From Phallusia fumigata (lineage: Eukaryota; Chordata; Ascidiacea; Phlebobranchia; Ascidiidae): a stretch of DNA of 20,403 nt. Below the pieces are notes generated by a model, which did no database searches, had not been told where the DNA came from, and worked only from the letters and a program-made list of their open reading frames with translations. The translations under genes were made by a program, and so were the position numbers. The stretch spans positions 1-20,403 of the forward strand of contig QXVZ01033702.1 of NCBI GenBank assembly GCA_008931825.1, written 5' to 3'. Shown here in pieces: positions 10,586-18,008 of this stretch. Position 1 is the stretch's first letter. The number at the start of each line of letters is the position of its first letter.

Positions 10586-10607
10586 TTTGGCGCTGCAGCG
10601 TCGCCAA

Positions 10608-11123
10608 TAAAGCTTGGTATGTTTACCAGGGCGGCCGTGTGTACTAGAAATAGCTGGTAGCCGTGGCATGAATCAAATTCCGAGCGTGCCTCACCCTACA
10701 TCATGGCGACACCGCTTTACGTCACTTAGGCTGGTTAACGATTTGTGTGACCAAGGGATGTTTGCTGGAGAGTTTCTCCTAGTGCCTGTGTACGGCTCTG
10801 CTTTGGAGACACTCGCAAGTAAACAAGATAGTTTATTTTCAAGTTTGTCGTAACTTGTTGCCGCTCGTATTTGCTGTTACCCGGTTTAGGCGCAGTATTT
10901 GTCATTCTCTCCACAGTCTGGAATTCGCGACATTTTTTGTGACGTTTTGCGGCAAAATTTGGAATGCTGATGCAACGGGGTGTGATACAGACCAATTGCT
11001 AGACAAAGTGACAACCAAGTAGTGACAGGCACCTGTGCACTAATTAAACGTGTAATGCTTGTGCGACTAAAATCAATGTGAAAAATGAATTATGTTATCT
11101 TAAGCAAATCTAGGTATGATGTC
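10608..11123. other. No firm gene; one weak open frame
   Basis: A plus frame at 10614-10853 contains F-T-S-L-R-L-V-N-D-L-C-D-Q-G-M-F-A-G-E and a weak GTAAAC donor near 10819. Its phase does not fit the preferred frame of the exon-like stretch at 11464. Confidence 0.2.
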
Positions 11124-11165
11124 GTGGGTTCGAATCCCACCGCAAGGTTTTGTGTCTATCCTGCG
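11124..11165 (+). repeat. tRNA-derived SINE remnant (T-arm/B box)
   Basis: GTGGGTTCGAATCCCAC (11124-11140) is a perfect 5-bp T-stem around a TTCGAAT loop, that is, an RNA polymerase III B box. No A box or acceptor partner is found upstream. The following CGCAAGGTTTTGTGTC resembles the segment after the tRNA part in widespread metazoan SINEs. It is a fragment, not a tRNA gene. Confidence 0.5.
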
Positions 11166-11463
11166 CTTTGCGGGACGTGGATGTCAAAGGTTGGGTCAGA
11201 TTCAGTCTGGCGCATTTTGTACGTCTGGCAAAAATATGAAATCATGAAATGACTTTTACCGTGGTTTTGATACAACAGAGCACAAAGCAGGAATTTAGCG
11301 TTCATCAGAAGTTTCTTACGTGTTAGAAATACAAGTAAACGTAAAAACGTTAAATTATTATTTTTATTGCTCATAGTTTTGCTGAAATAGAAAATAAAAG
11401 ATTGAATTTCCTCTTTGTTCTGTTCCCTTTTTGCACTGACGTGAAACTCCTGTTTTATTTCAG

Positions 11464-11598
11464 CAGTATTTGTTACCAGCTAAGGCGCAGAATAAAACCA
11501 AATCTGAATCTGCCGGGCTTCCCTTATCAGGACAATCAGCGCACAAGCGAAAGCGCACGGAGAGTGACAACCAACCAAACATGCTGTCAACTCCCTAA
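11464..11598 (+). CDS. Exon-like stretch behind a strong splice acceptor, frame uncertain
   Basis: A near-ideal acceptor (CTCCTGTTTTATTTCAG, with a second CAG directly after it) precedes an open stretch. In phase 0 it reads Q-Y-L-L-P-A-K-A-Q-N-K-T-K-S-E-S-A-G, then a hydrophilic part with H-K-R-K-R-T-E-S-D-N and a stop at 11596-11598. That would suit the disordered end of a nuclear protein. A second frame starting one base later stays open to 11706 and reads S-I-C-Y-Q-L-R-R-R-I-K-P-N. Which one is used depends on an upstream exon that I could not identify. One possibility is a short stretch ending at the GTATGA donor near 11112, which would select the second frame. Confidence 0.3.
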   Translation, partial: QYLLPAKAQNKTKSESAGLPLSGQSAHKRKRTESDNQPNMLSTP

Positions 11599-11740
11599 AA
11601 ATACAAAGAGGCCACACTGGGGCTCAGCAGCGTGCTGGCGACACCACGCGGATGTTGTGCTTTGCGGTTGCTTGTACGAAACTGTTGCTTCGAAAACTAG
11701 CGATTAGCGCCAGTTAAACGTGTAACATACCTTGTTACGA

Positions 11741-12098
11741 TTACTGCGGGATGTGGTTTGTGGTTACGTCATTACAACAGGAACGGATGTATTGCTTCAG
11801 CGAGTTCAGGCGAAAGTTTGCACCTGGTAAAGCGACTCCTCTCCTCCACACCTCCCTACACTTGTTGTCTCGCTCGGCTGATGATTTGTTTCTCTTTTTT
11901 GGATCTTGGGTTGTGATAGAGTCGATGGTAAACGAACACCGGGTTCGACGACGACCGACCTGCGTCAAGCGAGACATTACCAGCGGCGCAACAGGCAAGG
12001 TTTCATCACCGCAAGGCTATTTTTATCGTGAACTCGAAACAAGCACATTTTTTTTCGCCGCCCGTCGTCGCGCTGACAGCGGGGGAAAATCGAATTAA
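11741..12098. other. Overlapping open frames on both strands, coding strand undecided
   Basis: On the plus strand, 11751-12098 gives 115 codons from ATG (M-W-F-V-V-T-S-L-Q-Q-E-R). On the minus strand, 11741-11998 gives up to 85 codons, including S-I-T-T-Q-D-P-K-K-R-N-K-S-S-A-E-R-D. Both have believable composition; at most one is real. A very strong minus-strand donor (AACAAG then GTATGT near 11730-11735) lies just beyond the minus frame but behind its stop. No protein family is recognised in either. Confidence 0.2.
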
Positions 12099-12483
12099 CT
12101 GTAGCGATTGCCGCAAGGTTGAGATCACTGCGCTGTTGGTTCTGCACCAAAAGTTTGTCACAAAACTCGCAAATATTTTTTGAAAAATAGTCTATTTTTG
12201 TCACTGATTCTTTCATAAGCAAGTCACTTTGCCATGTTTAGCTGCAAGCTTAAACCGGATTTTTGAGCGATCTTTGTGTTGAAAATTATGAAGAGGTTTC
12301 TGAAAACGTTTCAAAACGCCCTTTGGAAAAAAATTTACAATTGTTTTAAGTTATGTTTGATGCCTACACAAATGTCGGTATAAAACTTGAAGCGACGTTC
12401 CAATGATTTGCGACAAACCTATTTTTGGTATTCCTAACGACTGTTGTGCTTCGGAAAAGAAAGGATTCGTTCTACGTGTATTG
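12099..12483. other. No recognisable gene
   Basis: AT-rich sequence; short frames only. Confidence 0.4.
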
Positions 12484-12828
12484 CTAAGCACATCTTTCCA
12501 TGCGCGTAAACATTGCTTTCCGCTTCGAACCACAGTCTAGTCGGGACCACGGGCAGATTGCCGTATTCGGGTTTTCTGACGTTGCGAGACGCAGGTGAAC
12601 TCGGGTAAAGACGATGTCGCGCTTGACTGCCTCCAGTGATGCGAGTCTGACGTCAGAGGGAGTTTGGCCGACCGACGACGCGGTTTTGACTCGACCGTAA
12701 ATTTGTGTGTAGGAACCGGCGTAGATTGCTGCCATGCAACACAAGGTTTCGACCGAAATAACTCTGGGTGCGTCACAACTACGAAGGGCGCTCCTCTGTA
12801 CGCTTACTCCGCTTGTTTTTGAAAACAA
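12484..12828 (-). other. GC-rich patch with a 114-codon minus-strand frame
   Basis: Longest frame in a GC-rich island upstream of the compact gene at 13026. It contains V-I-S-V-E-T-L-C-C-M-A-A-I-Y-A-G-S-Y-T-Q and later V-H-L-R-L-A-T-S-E-N-P-N-T-A-I-C-P-W-S. Possible acceptors are GTACAG and CACCCAG, both without pyrimidine tracts. Two plus-strand frames over 12537-12608 are equally readable, flanked by CGAACCACAG and by GTGAAC and GTAAAG donors. The island also holds a TGACGTCA at 12648. It may be a promoter or enhancer of the downstream gene rather than an exon. Confidence 0.2.
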
Positions 12829-12858
12829 TGTTTTTCTTGGTATTTCGGTTTTGTTGTT

Positions 12859-12958
12859 TCGAATTTCCGAAAAGTCTGATTTGTTTTTAAGTTTTTTTTT
12901 GTCGAATTTCCGAAAAGTGTGATTTGTGTTTCATTTTTTCCGTCGAATTTCCAAAGTG
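12859..12958 (+). repeat. Short tandem repeat, unit about 42 bp, 2.3 copies
   Basis: TCGAATTTCCGAAAAGTSTGATTTG starts at 12859 and 12902, and a partial third copy (TCGAATTTCC) starts at 12943. It ends just before the TATA-like box at 12962. Confidence 0.7.
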
Positions 12959-12961
12959 GGG

Positions 12962-12970
12962 TTTATATGA
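12962..12970 (+). promoter_or_regulatory. TATA-like box of the compact candidate gene
   Basis: TTTATATGA sits 56-64 bases before the ATG at 13026. That places a start site near 12993-13000, inside a pyrimidine-rich stretch (TTTATTTCTCCC), leaving a 5' UTR of about 30 bases. Spacing suits a core promoter, but such AT-rich motifs also occur by chance. Confidence 0.4.
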
Positions 12971-13025
12971 TTTGAACTTGTTGTTTGGGCGTTTATTTCT
13001 CCCAACGCAAGAATTGGAAAAAATA

Positions 13026-13416
13026 ATGACCCCCGTGATGTCATCAGATGACGTCAAACCATGTTTATTCATCAAATCTAAAAAATTCGTCAATGGGAAT
13101 TACCCGGTGTACGTAGATGAACGTTTATTTCGAGAAAGATCAAAGATAATCAGCCAAACAGTCATAGATTGCGTAGGTAAACTGGCTTGATTCACTACAT
13201 GCAAATTTCCGTGCTTGGTTGCCAATAAACAAACGACGCAGAGAACAGCTGCTCAAAATGCCACGGGCGACGACGCGTACGTGGACGACTGCTATGGGTT
13301 TGCTGCATTTCATGTGAGCCCACTTCTACCTGCCGTCATTCCTTGATGAACATTTTTAGAAACTTTTTGGAAGCGGAAAGGTCGTTGTTGCACAAATACG
13401 TTTCTACGTCAAGTGA
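13026..13416 (+). CDS. Compact candidate gene, three exons, unknown protein of about 90 aa
   Basis: Predicted exons are 13026-13176, 13249-13313 and 13360-13416, with introns of 72 and 46 bases. Exon 1 starts ATG with A at -3 and gives 50 codons plus one base: M-T-P-V-M-S-S-D-D-V-K-P-C, then SKKFVNGNYPVYVDERLFRE and R-S-K-I-I-S-Q-T-V-I-D-C-V. It ends at the donor GTAAAC. Exon 2 completes Ala and reads AQNATGDDAYVDDCYGFAAF-H, ending at the donor GTGAGC. Exon 3 follows the acceptor TTTTTAG in phase 0 and reads KLFGSGKVVVAQIRFYVK then TGA. Phases agree and composition is protein-like. Exon 1 is the best supported part; the exon 2 acceptor has a poor pyrimidine tract. A TATA-like box lies about 60 bases upstream and ATTAAA lies 33 bases after the stop. 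The family is not recognised. No signal peptide or membrane helix is evident. Confidence 0.45.
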
Positions 13417-13448
13417 ATGGTTTGTTCGGCGAAATACAAATCATGTTA

Positions 13449-13454
13449 ATTAAA
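13449..13454 (+). promoter_or_regulatory. Possible poly(A) signal ATTAAA
   Basis: The second most common animal poly(A) hexamer, 33 bases after the TGA of the compact candidate gene. An AATAAA at 13844-13849 is a more distant alternative. Confidence 0.3.
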
Positions 13455-14295
13455 ACATAATTTGTTTTTGCAACATTCAACATAACGAACAGTTGCTTTT
13501 CAAAAATATCCTACAATTTTTGACGCAATTTTTTAAAATCAGTTGGATCTGAGTGGTCTGGTTTAAACTACAACCAACAAATTACTGCATCACGTTACTT
13601 GGAAAACGAAGCAATTGTTATTGGCGTTTCCAATGTGGTTTAGTTTTCGTCGAACATGGTTTTATTACCAACTTATAGACATAGAAAAAACAGGTTTTAG
13701 TTTCAGAGTTTGCATTGTTTATTTTTGAATTTGTTTTATCTCCCCTGGATGTTGCTGGTGTTTACCATCTTTTAAAATGCTTTTTGGAAGCTGTAACGTT
13801 TCTAAAGAAAGCATGAAAACCTTACATTGTTTGTCGTGCGCAAAATAAAACATACGGACAAACCTCGAAAACAACGCTTTTCCAACTTCTGATATTAGAG
13901 TTGGAAAACATGTTATGTAATTTCCAGCCAGTATCTATTTTGGGAAGGGCGTTGATTGAAAATCTCTGCAGGGTTTGTTTTCACAAGCAGCGCGATTCAC
14001 ACAACTTCGGATGAGAGATGAGTATCGTGTGGAGTTGCGGAGTAACGCCCAACTCACCTCGGTGCCTCGCGTGCGTTATCATCATCAGATGCTTGTTGGA
14101 TTCCTATCTTAGATCAGGGGAATTTTTGCCCCACTCTTGTGTGAAACCCTTTGCACGATAATGAAAGACGGAAACTGGTTTCCGGATAAAAAGAATTCGA
14201 CAAGATCTTGATTTATTTTTAAAGCGCCAAAATTGTCACAATTTTCTGCTTAGCAGTCTGCCAGTTTTTTTGACTATATTAATTTACTAACAAGG
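13455..14295. other. AT-rich spacer, with a strong minus-strand donor at about 14054
   Basis: Mostly AT-rich without genes. On the minus strand, GGCACCGAG followed by GTGAGT is a near-consensus donor behind a short open stretch (Q-Q-A-S-D-D-D-N-A-R-E-A-P) starting near 14105. No partner exon is found. Confidence 0.25.
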
Positions 14296-14489
14296 CAGTG
14301 CTTCTCAAACTTTTTAATGCGACGCCTCTAAATAAGTTTGTTGGACTCTACACACCAGCGATTCGAATTTAACGAAGACGCATAATTTGTACTTAATGAT
14401 ACAAAAACAAATAGCTTCGAAGCGGAATTATTGTGCGACGCCCTTGGAACATTGAAACGACGCACCAGGGCAGAGTTTAAGAAGCACTC
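14296..14489. mobile_element. hAT-type MITE, about 194 bp
   Basis: The left end CAGTGCTTCTCAAACTTTTT and the right end (GAGTTTAAGAAGCACTC, inverted AGTGCTTCTTAAACTC) are terminal inverted repeats of the classic hAT form. TGCGACGCC occurs near both ends. No transposase is encoded, so it is non-autonomous. Clear 8-bp target duplications are not visible, so it is old or the ends have drifted. The 70-codon plus frame at 14431 overlaps it and is not a gene. Confidence 0.6.
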
Positions 14490-15270
14490 GTCTAAACCTC
14501 AAGGAGAAGTTAAAATAATCCCAGTAATTTATCGTTTAATGAGCACAACGCCCCTCAGTAACGGTTTGTGTATCAGACATGTAATAATTACTCGTCTAGA
14601 GAAACGTGTAACTGACGTCCTTACTTACAACGATTTATTGTGATGCCGTTCAAAGTTCGTAGGCCTACACAGGCAGCGTAAAAGCGTTCTCCAAACTGAC
14701 CTGTCAATATTGTTTAAACACATGCTAAGTAAGAAATACAGACAAGAGAGAAACTACAAATGTCTATTCAGCATGACACACACAACACAGAAAATCTAAT
14801 GTTTTTTGAATTGTCGAATGTCAGACACATCAGATAACACTGAACCGAAAACAAAGGAATGAAATATCCCGATGCAAAACAGAGTACCTGGTACCTTACT
14901 TACAGAAACAAAGAAGTTACGGAGAGGGTAGAGATGCAACTCAATGCAAAGTGACGGGGGCAGTGGCTGCGCTGTTTATTGGACACTTCGGGGTTTGACA
15001 CACTTGGGGTAATTCTGCTCATGCGTTTCCGTGTGACAACAAAACAATAACAACATGCGGTTTAACTGGACACGTGGCAGGTACAATGCAACCGCCCAAT
15101 GCCACACTTTACTAGCTTATTTGGAAGACATAAAACATGGGAAAGTTTTGCTCCTCTGGCAGTTACACAAGCAATAGCTTCGACACCTATCCAGGTCGTC
15201 TTCCACACTGTATAAGCTTGAGCGTCCTGTCAGGGGCTCAACTAAGGATTTTTGAGAAGGCAAAAATCTA
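14490..15270. other. No recognisable gene; possible receptor 3' UTR
   Basis: Downstream of the receptor stop on the minus strand. AATAAA (minus) at 14975-14980 could end its transcript. Otherwise nothing recognised. Confidence 0.3.
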
Positions 15271-15343
15271 CCCCGCGGTGAGGTTCGAACTCACAACCTC
15301 GGTCTTTCCTGGGCTAGAACTTTACCGACTGAGTTTCACAAGC
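15271..15343 (-). repeat. tRNA-derived SINE-like head (A and B boxes)
   Basis: On the minus strand, AACTCAGTCGGTAAAGTT (D-arm/A box) is followed about 30 bases later by GTTGTGAGTTCGAACCTCACC (T-arm/B box, intact 5-bp stem). The anticodon stem does not pair, and the 5' and 3' acceptor strands are not complementary, so this is not a functional tRNA. It lies 256 bases beyond the receptor stop codon, possibly in its 3' UTR. Confidence 0.55.
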
Positions 15344-15598
15344 TCAAAAAGTCGCAAAAAATTTAATAAATTGAAGCTTATGAGAAAATGAAAAGGTGGC
15401 GGATAACTGGATATTTTACTCTGTCACCACGTAACTGTCGCTTGGTCGAAGTACATTTCTTCCACAATAACTTCGCGTGAGCAACAGAATCCCGACTATT
15501 ACAAACCACTGGGTAAAATTTCTTTCACTACTTTCAGTGTACAACTGCATTTGACCTTGACATTAACCCATCACCACATCTGGCAGTGACCGATGCAG

Positions 15599-15827
15599 CT
15601 ACAACATGGGCGACGTGGTTTCTTGATCGTCGATGACCGCAGTTTTAACGGATGAGAGCACGGTTTCTCCTGTTCTCTCTGCGTTCAGAGCGCTCATTGC
15701 AAGTTGGAGCTTCTCGCTTTGTGCTTTCTTCCGTCGCAGTGAAGGTTCTCTTGACGCTGACGACGCTTTGTCCGAGCTCCGGTGGTCACGTGTGTCGTGC
15801 TGTCTCGTCACCTCTGACGTCAGCTTT
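15599..15827 (-). CDS. RXFP/LGR-like GPCR, terminal exon with cytoplasmic tail and stop
   Basis: Final exon: one base plus 75 codons and a TAG stop at 15599-15601. The chosen acceptor (GTCAACAG, 15828 leftward) is the one whose phase fits the TM7 exon. Its pyrimidine tract is weak, so the exact start is less certain than the frame. The tail is hydrophilic and rich in Ser, Thr, Arg and Lys (for example D-H-R-S-S-D-K-A-S-S-A-S-R and S-L-R-R-K-K-A-Q-S-E-K), as expected for kinase and arrestin regulation. It ends T-T-S-P-M-L, which is not a classical PDZ ligand. Possible poly(A) signals on this strand are ATTAAA at 15362-15367 and AATAAA at 14975-14980. Confidence 0.75.
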
Positions 15828-15839
15828 CTGTTGACGTCA
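15815..15839. promoter_or_regulatory. Two CRE palindromes across the tail-exon acceptor
   Basis: TGACGTCA at 15815-15822 and 15832-15839, 17 bases apart, on either side of the predicted acceptor at 15827/15828. They recur at 17479 and 17496 in the other copy. They could bind CREB/ATF factors or be incidental to coding sequence. Confidence 0.3.
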
Positions 15840-16118
15840 CAAAGAGTATAACGTAGTTTTTCGGGTTTCAAAAATTCGTGTTAGGAATTTGAAAGTTCGG
15901 CCAGGCTTTGTTACAAAAATGACAGTTTTTATTTTTTTGGTGACATTTACTTTTTAAACATTAAGTTAAGGTCTATTATAAATTTTACACAAAATGGGAT
16001 TGATGTGTTTTTTTATTTTCTGTTTAAAAGCGTTTTTTCTTTCTGTAGTTTCTCTGAAGTCATTTCTGCAAAATTTTTTATCCAAGATTTCATTCTGTCA
16101 ATAATTCATAATTCTTAC

Positions 16119-16231
16119 CCCTTTCCACATGTGACGATTTTAAACGCGATCCGTTGAATGACATTGGAATAAAGCAATGGATTCAGCGCGCTGTTGATTG
16201 GGAGCAGAATCACAGCTGATATAGCGTAGGC
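16119..16231 (-). CDS. RXFP/LGR-like GPCR, TM7 and helix 8 exon (left copy)
   Basis: Left copy of the 113-base TM7 exon. Acceptor GTTTTTCAG, donor GTAAGA, phase 0 in and phase 2 out. It encodes the N-P-L-L-Y motif and the amphipathic helix 8 with V-T-C-G-K. Its two dangling bases GG join the first base A of the tail exon at 15827 to make Gly. Linkage to the complete tail exon is uninterrupted, so this copy defines the true 3' end of the gene. Confidence 0.9.
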
Positions 16232-16265
16232 CTGAAAAACACCGAAGTTGACTCATCAGCCTTGG

Positions 16266-16340
16266 CAGTGGTTCCCAACCTTTTTTGTTTTGCTGCGCAC
16301 TTTCGCTTAGACTTATAAATCGCGGCACCCATAGCGACTT
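16266..16340. mobile_element. hAT-type terminal repeat fragment (left copy)
   Basis: CAGTGGTTCCCAACCTTTTT at 16266 is a typical hAT terminus. The other end is not recognisable nearby. The terminus is 35 bases from the TM7 exon acceptor, so the element sits in the branch-point region of that intron. The equivalent end in the other copy is at 17934. Confidence 0.5.
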
Positions 16341-16355
16341 ACTGGGCAATTACAA

Positions 16356-16390
16356 CAAATATAACAATGTAAAGTATATTGTTATATTTG
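16356..16390. repeat. Perfect 13-bp inverted repeat (hairpin)
   Basis: CAAATATAACAAT (16356-16368), nine-base spacer, then ATTGTTATATTTG (16378-16390). It is conserved in the second copy near 18024-18058. It may be part of the adjacent transposon-like fragment. Confidence 0.7.
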
Positions 16391-16870
16391 CAGTTTGTTC
16401 ATTAACTGTAGGCAGTCTATTTTGCAATCATCATTCACCGTCATACCCAGTAATGCTTAACTAGATGGAAAAAAAATTATTTGAAATTGATCGGGGAACA
16501 TCTAGGCTTTACAAACGGCATCCCGGTGGAGAAACACTGAATTGAGGAAAGCACAGTTCACGAATCAGCCAGGTATTAATTCAATATGGCGCCGTCGGAA
16601 AACACCACGACCTAGTAATCTACGGCTTAACAGCCCGACAAAGGTCAAGAATGCCGTCGGCTTTTGCGGAAAATTAGCTCGCCAGACTGGCGCAAAAACT
16701 CTACCTTCGACTGGTCGTATGTTCGCTAATTATCCGTGGCCGTGTCTTCAGATGTTCCCGTTTCCTCAGTGCGCGAGCTGGCACCGACGAGCAACTTCCA
16801 CGGGCATGTAAAGGTCACAACTTGCTACTTGACGTAACACAACGTCACCGGTGCACCGAAATAGATACTA

Positions 16871-16975
16871 GTTGGCCGAGCGCGGTTTGCGGCGGACTGA
16901 GCCCTGGAGAGTCGTGCTTGCTTGGCGCAACAGCCGATTAAACTGTTTACGTTCGATTCCCGTGGGTCTCGCGAT
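16871..16975 (+). repeat. tRNA-Leu/Ser-like unit 1 (left haplotype copy)
   Basis: GTTGGCCGAGCGCGG matches the A box of class II (Leu/Ser) tRNAs. GTTCGATTCC at 16951 is a B box about 80 bases on, as expected with a long variable arm. The T-stem is largely broken, so it is a SINE or pseudogene unit. It lies antisense within the receptor's TM6-TM7 intron. Confidence 0.45.
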
Positions 16976-16980
16976 CTATT

Positions 16981-17100
16981 TTGGGCCGAGTTTCAACCGG
17001 CTAAGCGGATTACGTCAACTGATAAAGACCGGACGCTTGTTGTTGTTTGCTCGATAAGAAGATTTTGACAGAATGCGTTCGAATCTCGTGTCAACACCGA
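16981..17100 (+). repeat. tRNA-Leu/Ser-like unit 2 (left haplotype copy)
   Basis: Directly after unit 1, GGGCCGAGT plus GGCTAAGCGG again resembles a class II tRNA A-box region. GCGTTCGAATCTCGT at 17075-17089 forms a T-arm with four of five pairs. The head-to-tail arrangement suggests a dimeric tRNA-derived SINE. Confidence 0.35.
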
Positions 17101-17182
17101 TCTCACGTTAAGTTATGTTTGACGCAAGTAGCTGGATATTTTTGGAGTTACGCAGAAGTTGGTTCAATCTTGTTGTACTTAC

Positions 17183-17297
17183 GTTTTCTGGGACAGGCGC
17201 TCCTGCCAAGTTCATAAACGACATGACGCAAATTGGAATCCAGCACGCAAGATCGGTCGCAACCAAATACGAAATACGACGTAGCATCGAATTTTGC
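17183..17297 (-). CDS. RXFP/LGR-like GPCR, TM6 exon (left copy)
   Basis: Second copy of the 115-base TM6 exon, on the left side of the N at 17396. Acceptor TTATTTCAG, donor GTAAGT, same phases and same protein (C-W-I-P motif, ending P-V-P-E-N). Its single exon difference from the right copy is silent. It is best read as the other haplotype of one exon. A true tandem exon duplication would put two TM6-TM7 pairs in one transcript, which is not compatible with a seven-helix receptor unless they are mutually exclusive. Confidence 0.82.
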
Positions 17298-17396
17298 CTG
17301 AAATAATTCAATGTTCAATTATTATCAAAATGAAATATTTTATTTCTGGCATGTGTCCAATTACAAATTTTTTTAATAACTAGGTTATCTAATTTN

Positions 17397-17491
17397 GTCG
17401 CAGTGAAGGTTCTCTTGACGCTGACGACGCTTTGTCCGAGCTCCGGTGGTCACGTGTGTCGTGCTGTCTCGTCACCTCTGACGTCAGCTTT
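17397..17491 (-). CDS. RXFP/LGR-like GPCR, C-terminal tail exon, truncated by N
   Basis: The 5' 95 bases of the tail exon, from the acceptor ACAG at 17492 down to the assembly N at 17396. This part matches the complete exon at 15599-15827. The rest is absent because the duplicated block begins here. It is an assembly fragment, not a biological truncation. Two TGACGTCA palindromes (17479 and 17496) straddle the splice acceptor. Confidence 0.7.
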
Positions 17492-17786
17492 CTGTTGACG
17501 TCACAAAGAGTATAACGTAGTTTTTCGGGTTTCAAAAATTCGTGTTAGGAATTTGAAAGTTCGGCCAGGCTTTGTTACAAAAATGACAGTTTTTATTTTT
17601 TTGGTGACATTTACTTTTTAAACATTTTTCAAAGTTAAGGTCTATTATAAATTTTACACAAAATGGGATTGATGTGTTTTTTATTTTCTGTTTAAAAGCG
17701 TTTTTTCTTTCTGTAGTTTCTCTGAAGTCATTTCTGCAAAATTTTTTATCCAAGATTTTATTCTGTCAATAATTCATAATTCTTAC

Positions 17787-17899
17787 CCCTTTCCGCATGT
17801 GACGATTTTAAACGCGATCCGTTGAATGACATTGGAATAAAGCAGTGGATTCAGCGCGCTGTTGATTGGGAGCAGAATCACAGCCGATATAGCGTAGGC
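17787..17899 (-). CDS. RXFP/LGR-like GPCR, TM7 and helix 8 exon (right copy)
   Basis: A 113-base exon with acceptor GTTTTTCAG and donor GTAAGA. It starts in phase 0 and leaves two bases (GG). It reads A-Y-A-I-S-A then VILLPINSALNPLLYSNV, which is TM7 with the N-P-x-x-Y motif. Helix 8 follows (I-Q-R-I-A-F-K-I-V-T-C-G-K), with a cysteine well placed for palmitoylation. It is linked without a gap to the TM6 exon at 18851-18965. It differs from the left copy only at two silent third positions (Ser TCG/TCA and Cys TGC/TGT). A hAT-type terminal repeat lies 35 bases upstream of the acceptor. Confidence 0.9.
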
Positions 17900-17933
17900 C
17901 TGAAAAACACCGAAGTTGACTCATCAGCCTTGG

Positions 17934-18008
17934 CAGTGGTTCCCAACCTTTTTTGTTTTGCGGCGTCCTTTTTGCTAAGACTTATAAATCGAGGCACCCA
18001 TAGCGGCT
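17934..18008. mobile_element. hAT-type terminal repeat fragment (right copy)
   Basis: Same CAGTGGTTCCCAACC terminus as at 16266, in the right copy of the duplicated block. The internal part differs at several bases (for example GCGGCGTCC versus GCTGCGCAC). Confidence 0.5.

Larger units (their letters stand above)
15733..17395 (+). repeat. 1.66-kb direct duplication, left copy
   Basis: This block recurs at 17397-19063 immediately after the single N at 17396. It covers part of the tail exon, the TM7 exon and the TM6 exon with their introns. The copies differ by scattered base changes and small indels (for example a five-base difference in the intron near 15960 versus 17625). This looks like two haplotypes placed in tandem by the assembler. 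Confidence 0.9.

Noticed and set aside
12484-12650. IL-17-like cysteine/CPW motif in the minus-strand frame
   Set aside because: The C-P-W resemblance is too short, and the rest of the cystine-knot pattern is absent.
15271-15343. Functional tRNA gene on the minus strand
   Set aside because: The D-arm and T-arm are present, but the anticodon stem and acceptor stem do not pair.
16542-16811. 89-codon plus frame, repeated at 18210-18479
   Set aside because: It lies within the receptor intron and appears twice only because of the duplicated block. No family or splice signals support it, and repetition alone is not evidence of coding.
16871-16975. Functional tRNA-Leu gene
   Set aside because: The A and B boxes match but the T-stem is largely unpaired, so it is a SINE or pseudogene unit.
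17115-17306. Plus-strand frame opposite the TM6 exon (also 18783-18974)
   Set aside because: Shadow of the minus-strand receptor exon, which has a clear GPCR motif and splice sites.
17532-17753. 73-codon minus frame between tail and TM7 exons
   Set aside because: It lies in the last intron, is AT-rich and Lys/Asn/Phe-biased, and does not connect in phase.
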